Shown here: positions 15,178-18,270 of the stretch, one piece after another
Position numbering within the stretch: the stretch's first letter is position 1
How the letters are laid out: every line of letters starts with the position of its first letter
Origin: CAZQEZ01 sp964592475
GTDB taxonomy: Bacteria; Bacteroidota; Bacteroidia; Cytophagales; Cyclobacteriaceae
Assembly: GCA_964592475.1 (NCBI GenBank)
Contig: CAZQEZ010000089.1
Span: 1 to 18,270, forward strand
DNA: 18,270 nucleotides
Reading direction: 5' to 3'
Position numbers and translations under genes: made by a program
The notes under the pieces: generated by a model
Told to the model about the DNA's origin: nothing
What the model saw: only the letters and a program-made list of their open reading frames with translations
Databases searched by the model: none

Positions 15178-15797
15178 TTCAAAGATATTTTTTAGTTGTT
15201 TTAGTGTTTTTTTGCAGTATCTCATTAGCCATGGCTCAAACGATTGAGGATGACCCGGCCAAGGCAGATGTTTTGACTGGCCGTGATCAAGATACTACGC
15301 TGATCCGTATTGATTCTGCTGAACTAAAAAATCAAATAAAACCAGTGGATGACCCCCTTAAAGCTGCCTTGCTTTCAGCGGTGGTTCCAGGATTGGGACA
15401 GGCTTACAATGGAAGCTATTGGAAAATACCTATCATCTATGCAGGTTTTGTAGGCTTAGGTGCCTCTATTTATTATTGGCACTATGGGTATATCAATTTC
15501 AGAAATGCTTTGGCAGCTGAAATTGATGGTAACCCCAATACTATCAATCCATATGCCCAATTTGATATAGGCGAGCGGGTACTTAATCTAAGAGTGGAAT
15601 TTTATCAACGTAACAGAGACTTTCTCATGATACTTACCTCTCTTTATTACTTGCTCACAGTAGTAGAGGCCAATGTAGATGGGCATCTCAAAACTTTTGA
15701 TATCAGCGATGATATTTCCCTTAACATTGATCCGCATGTAGGCCAATTTGCTTTCAGTTATCAGTTTGGCTTGAGTTTAAAATTAAATTTACAATGA
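15174..15797 (+). CDS. DUF5683 domain protein (envelope protein of unknown role)
   Basis: A 207-aa protein with a cleavable signal peptide (1-21, ending AMA before QT), an acidic linker, and a DUF5683 domain starting about residue 60. The domain carries the well-kept sequence LLSAVVPGLGQAYNGSYWKIP (67-86), then hydrophobic segments at about 87-105 and 150-165, and the tail TVVEANVDGHLKTFDISDDISLNI, which are typical of this Bacteroidota family. It probably sits in the cell envelope; its biochemical function is unknown. ATGA overlaps on both sides (with parB at 15174-15177 and dapB at 15794-15797) tie its expression to the operon. The position between parB and dapB is one I recall as common in this phylum, which supports the assignment. 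Confidence 0.9.
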   Translation: MIQRYFLVVLVFFCSISLAMAQTIEDDPAKADVLTGRDQDTTLIRIDSAELKNQIKPVDDPLKAALLSAVVPGLGQAYNGSYWKIPIIYAGFVGLGASIYYWHYGYINFRNALAAEIDGNPNTINPYAQFDIGERVLNLRVEFYQRNRDFLMILTSLYYLLTVVEANVDGHLKTFDISDDISLNIDPHVGQFAFSYQFGLSLKLNLQ

Positions 15798-16510
15798 AAA
15801 TAGCAATAGTAGGATACGGAAAAATGGGTAAAACCATTGAAAAAATTGCGCAGGACAGGGGTCATGAAATAAGCTTCACCGTAGATCAGGGTGAAACGGA
15901 GAAGCTACAACAAATTACACCGGATAATACTGACGTATCCATAGAATTTACTCAGCCGGAAGCAGCTTATGAAAACATTAAACAGCTAATTACGGCAAAG
16001 GTACCCGTAGTGAGTGGCACTACAGGATGGCTGGATAAAAAAGCTGAAATCGAAAAATTATGCCAGCAAAAGAATGGGGCTTTTTTCTATGCATCCAACT
16101 TTAGCATTGGTGTCAACCTTTTTTTCAGATTGAATGAACACCTGGCCAATATGATGTCTAATTTTAGCGAATATGATGTAAAAATGGAAGAAATACATCA
16201 TACAGAGAAAAAAGATGCCCCAAGTGGAACAGCAATTACGCTAGCGGAAGGAATTTTATCTCAACTAAAGCGAAAAAAACAGTGGGTAAATGAGGCAACC
16301 GAATCAGCAGAGCTCCTGCCGATAGCCTCTAAAAGGATAGATAAGGTACCGGGCACTCACACGGTCAATTACTATTCGTTAGTAGATGATATTGAAATTA
16401 AACATACCGCCCATAGTAGAGAGGGGTTTGCCAAAGGAGCCGTGATAGTGGCTGAATGGCTCAAGGATAAAAAAGGTGTTTTAAGCATGAATGATTTCAT
16501 GAAAATATAA
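15794..16510 (+). CDS. dapB: 4-hydroxy-tetrahydrodipicolinate reductase DapB
   Basis: DapB reduces 4-hydroxy-tetrahydrodipicolinate to tetrahydrodipicolinate with NAD(P)H, on the route to diaminopimelate and lysine. The N-terminal nucleotide-binding motif is GYGKMGKTI (7-15). VSGTTGWL (73-80) and FYASNFSIGVNLFF (98-111) line the active site. The catalytic signature is EIHHTEKKDAPSGTA (133-147), where His135, His136 and Lys139 match E. coli His159, His160 and Lys163. The 238-aa length is the short form usual in Bacteroidota (E. coli has 273). The start ATG overlaps the DUF5683 stop. A gap of 91 bases separates it from lepB. Confidence 0.97.
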   Translation: MKIAIVGYGKMGKTIEKIAQDRGHEISFTVDQGETEKLQQITPDNTDVSIEFTQPEAAYENIKQLITAKVPVVSGTTGWLDKKAEIEKLCQQKNGAFFYASNFSIGVNLFFRLNEHLANMMSNFSEYDVKMEEIHHTEKKDAPSGTAITLAEGILSQLKRKKQWVNEATESAELLPIASKRIDKVPGTHTVNYYSLVDDIEIKHTAHSREGFAKGAVIVAEWLKDKKGVLSMNDFMKI

Positions 16511-16549
16511 GCACCAATGAAATATTAGTAATAATAATCAGTTTTGTTG

Positions 16550-16557
16550 TAAGTTTG
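16550..16557 (+). promoter_or_regulatory. Candidate -7 box upstream of lepB
   Basis: TAAGTTTG fits TAnnTTTG in the 91-base dapB-lepB gap, 44 bases before the lepB ATG. No TTG lies at the usual distance upstream, so this is only half a promoter signal. It may allow lepB transcription apart from the par-dapB genes. Confidence 0.35.
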
Positions 16558-16601
16558 AAACATAATCAATTGCCATAAATATAAAAAAGTTTATAAATCA
16601 A

Positions 16602-17693
16602 ATGAATTGGAAATTTTGGAAATCCGAAAACAATAAGGAGAAAAAGAAAAAATCAGCCACCAGAGAATGGATAGATGCAATAGTTTTTGCGGTGATCGCG
16701 GCCACTATTATTCGTTGGTTATTTTTGGAGGCATTTACCATACCTACCCCCTCCATGGAAAAATCTCTTTTAGTAGGCGATTTTTTATTTGTAAGCAAAA
16801 TTCACTACGGGCCACGCACGCCTAAAACACCCTTGCAAGTGCCTCTTACCCACCAAAAAATATGGGGCACCAATATCCCTTCTTACACTGATTGGATTCA
16901 ATTGCCGCAATTTAGGTTGCCAGGACTGACCAGTATCAAAAGAAATGATGTGGTGGTATTTAATTATCCGGCCGAAGATGAATACCCGGTAGATTTAAAA
17001 ACCAATTACATTAAACGATGCGTGGGTTTACCGGGTGATATAATTGAAGTAGATGACACGCAAGTAATTATAAACGGAGAACCATCGGAAAACCCTCCGA
17101 AAATGCAATTTATGTATTTTGCTCAAACCAGTGAAATCATAAATGAAAGGGTATGGAAACGAAATAATATTACTGATTACAACTATATGAATGGTGGATA
17201 TATGGTGCATACAACAGAGGAAAATGCAAGAAGCTTAGAAAAGCTACCATTTATTTCTGAAGTAGTAGAATTTGTGGAAACGGAAGGCAATGCGAATGCA
17301 GCAATTTTTCCGAATGCTGGCAAATATGCATGGAATCAGGATTTCTTTGGTCCAATCAAGATTCCTGCTGAGGGCTGGACCATTGAGATTACGGACGAGA
17401 ACTTAACAAAGTATGGCCAAACAATAGTGAAATATGATGATCCTAAAAACGCCTCCATTGCAGATGGTAAGCTTTTAATTGAGGGGGAGCCTGTTAGTAA
17501 ATATACCTTCCGTCAAGACTATTATTTTATGATGGGCGACAACCGCCACAACTCACAGGACTCTCGCTTTTGGGGGTTTGTGCCTTACGATCACGTGGTA
17601 GGCAAGGCATTTTTCATTTGGCTTTCGCTCGATCCCGATGAAGGGTTGTTTAATAAAGTCAGATGGAGCAGATTGTTTGATTTGATAAGATAA
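16602..17693 (+). CDS. lepB: Signal peptidase I (LepB), large-insert form
   Basis: The membrane-bound serine protease that removes signal peptides from exported proteins. After a basic cytoplasmic N-terminus (KEKKKKSATREW) there is one membrane segment (about 24-44). The catalytic Ser51 is in PTPSMEKSLLVGDFLFVSK, and the general base Lys138 is in YIKRCVGLPGD. The C-terminal box MMGDNRHNSQDSRFWGFVP (about 306-324) and the following GKAFFIWLS complete the domain. The 363-aa length reflects a long insertion between VGLPGD and the GDNR box (about 147-305), usual for Bacteroidota enzymes. It is the last clear gene of the par-dapB cluster; a hairpin follows the stop by about 10 bases. Confidence 0.96.
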   Translation: MNWKFWKSENNKEKKKKSATREWIDAIVFAVIAATIIRWLFLEAFTIPTPSMEKSLLVGDFLFVSKIHYGPRTPKTPLQVPLTHQKIWGTNIPSYTDWIQLPQFRLPGLTSIKRNDVVVFNYPAEDEYPVDLKTNYIKRCVGLPGDIIEVDDTQVIINGEPSENPPKMQFMYFAQTSEIINERVWKRNNITDYNYMNGGYMVHTTEENARSLEKLPFISEVVEFVETEGNANAAIFPNAGKYAWNQDFFGPIKIPAEGWTIEITDENLTKYGQTIVKYDDPKNASIADGKLLIEGEPVSKYTFRQDYYFMMGDNRHNSQDSRFWGFVPYDHVVGKAFFIWLSLDPDEGLFNKVRWSRLFDLIR

Positions 17694-17700
17694 ATTGTGA

Positions 17701-17736
17701 AGGCCGAAAGAGTGAATCAGATCATTCTTTCGGCTT
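17701..17736 (+). terminator. Hairpin after lepB, probable terminator
   Basis: GCCGAAAGAGTGA (17703-17715) pairs with TCATTCTTTCGGC (17722-17734), 13 bp with one G-U and a 6-base loop. Only scattered T follow (CTTGCAGCTTTTG), so termination may be incomplete. It lies 8-10 bases after the lepB stop and probably ends the par-dapB-lepB transcript. Confidence 0.65.
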
Positions 17737-18070
17737 GCAGCTTTTGAAGTAGCTGGAAAAAGCTCGAAGGCAGAAAAATAACCTGTCTCGCCAGCATTCA
17801 TAAACGATTGATAAATGCTAACGACCGTTTTATTAACGACCGGGGGAAATTGCAGATAAAAGGGTTTCTGCTCGATCATATTTCATACTATAATGCCAGT
17901 AAATATAGCAAAATTCACTAATTCACCACATATCTTAAATAATTGCACTCATCCATCCCCACATATACGAAATATGGATTTTAAGATTAATATATCTTAC
18001 TTCGATAAATTGGGTAACGACACAGCAATCAACTTCAAGGGGGGAAAGGGGCATAGCAACTTAAGACTTA
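17737..18070. other. Intergenic stretch without a supportable gene
   Basis: No complete gene is seen here. One plus-strand frame stays open from about 17747 to TAA at about 17921 without an ATG; part of it reads WKKLEGRKITCLASIHKRLI and then NANDRFINDRGKLQIKGFLL. The mix of residues looks protein-like, but I cannot match it to a family, and no start codon is present. It may be a remnant of a gene once located after lepB. The rest, up to the repeat at about 18072, shows nothing recognisable. Confidence 0.35.
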
Positions 18071-18071
18071 T

Positions 18072-18162
18072 GAAGGCCCGAAGGGTCGAAATCAATAGCA
18101 CAGGGTGCAGCCCTGTGCTATTGATTAATATGGGCAATAGCCCCAAAGCGGGCGAAATCAAT
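18072..18162. repeat. Dispersed palindromic repeat, copy 2
   Basis: This copy is complete where copy 1 is cut by the window edge. It has three parts: a small hairpin GGCCC-GAA-GGGTC (18075-18087, one G-U); the large perfect 16-bp hairpin with arms at 18090-18105 and 18111-18126 and loop TGCAG; and a third weak hairpin GCCC/GGGC (about 18140-18153). The sequence CGAAATCAAT occurs after both the first and the third hairpin (18087-18096 and 18153-18162), so two similar units flank the central palindrome. The section 18083-18160 matches bases 1-79. Confidence 0.85.
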
Positions 18163-18185
18163 GGTCATGTTGGATTAAACTGACA

Positions 18186-18224
18186 TTATTACCTTAATTA
18201 ATTAATTATTTATTTAGGTAATAA
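18186..18224. repeat. AT-rich inverted repeat at the right edge
   Basis: TTATTACCT (18186-18194) and AGGTAATAA (18216-18224) are perfect 9-base inverted arms around a 21-base loop of TAAT/TATT repeats. No T-run follows on either strand, so a terminator is unlikely. It lies just outside the dispersed repeat and upstream of a possible gene start at 18245; an operator-like role is possible but unproven. Confidence 0.45.
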
Positions 18225-18270
18225 AAAATGGGAGTGGGTGAATGATGAAATTCTCAGTTTTAAACGCTTA

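Noticed and set aside
17553..17879. 108-aa minus-strand ORF
   Set aside because: More than a third lies antisense to the conserved end of lepB, and it crosses the lepB hairpin; the peptide shows no domain features.
17893..18183. 96-aa plus-strand ORF ending in the repeat
   Set aside because: Its C-terminal third is simply the translation of the dispersed palindromic repeat, and the rest has no recognisable domain; more likely an artefact than a gene.
18245..18270. Possible start of a gene (MKFSVLNA) at the right edge
   Set aside because: Only eight codons are in the window, too few to support a call.
1..18270. CRISPR array, tRNA, rRNA, IS transposase or toxin-antitoxin pair
   Set aside because: No regularly spaced repeats, cloverleaf sequences, rRNA sequence, transposase motifs or paired small genes of that type were seen.

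Overview
The window looks like chromosomal DNA of a Bacteroidota bacterium, most likely of the order Cytophagales. The supporting signs are an AT-rich composition, A-rich leaders without clear Shine-Dalgarno sequences, an S46 dipeptidyl-peptidase, a DUF5683 protein lying between parB and dapB, and a signal peptidase I with a large insertion. This placement is an inference from gene content; no rRNA or other phylogenetic marker is present.

Layout. Bases 1-79 and 18083-18160 carry two same-orientation copies of one dispersed palindromic repeat, so repeat copies bracket almost the whole window. Between them, in order: a minus-strand S46 peptidase with its terminator (148-2377); a 63-aa unknown protein with its own terminator (2472-2726, minus); a Na+/solute symporter (minus, to 4447), divergent from a plus-strand clpS-recR pair (4520-5428); a 56-aa unknown ORF (5462-5632, minus); about 400 bases of extremely AT-rich DNA; a plus-strand pair made of a Tat-signal TIM-barrel sugar isomerase-like protein and a DUF1080 lipoprotein (6034-7842), followed by a wrecked ThuA-like gene (7937-8198). 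A minus-strand block follows (8294-12768): a single PAS-domain protein, a CDP-alcohol phosphatidyltransferase-like membrane protein, a Tat-signal polysaccharide pyruvyl transferase-like protein and a peptide-type ABC substrate-binding lipoprotein. Then come a heavily frameshifted UPF0173-type metallo-beta-lactamase-fold hydrolase pseudogene (12860-13468) and the tightly packed plus-strand cluster parA-parB-DUF5683-dapB-lepB (13484-17693). The rest is gene-poor sequence around the second repeat copy.

How the genes fit together. The par cluster is housekeeping: chromosome segregation (ParAB), an envelope protein of unknown role, lysine/diaminopimelate synthesis (DapB) and preprotein processing (LepB). 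The parB/DUF5683 and DUF5683/dapB junctions are both ATGA overlaps, so these genes are probably cotranslated. ClpS (N-degron adaptor of Clp protease) and RecR (recombination mediator) form a second small housekeeping unit. The isomerase-like, DUF1080 and decayed ThuA genes resemble a periplasmic sugar or glycoside catabolic set that has lost a member.

No clearly new defence or mobile system was found. The points most worth a second look are the two decayed genes, the hairpin-rich dispersed repeat, the exported pyruvyl-transferase-like protein, the altered motif in the CDP-alcohol phosphatidyltransferase and two small unassigned proteins.
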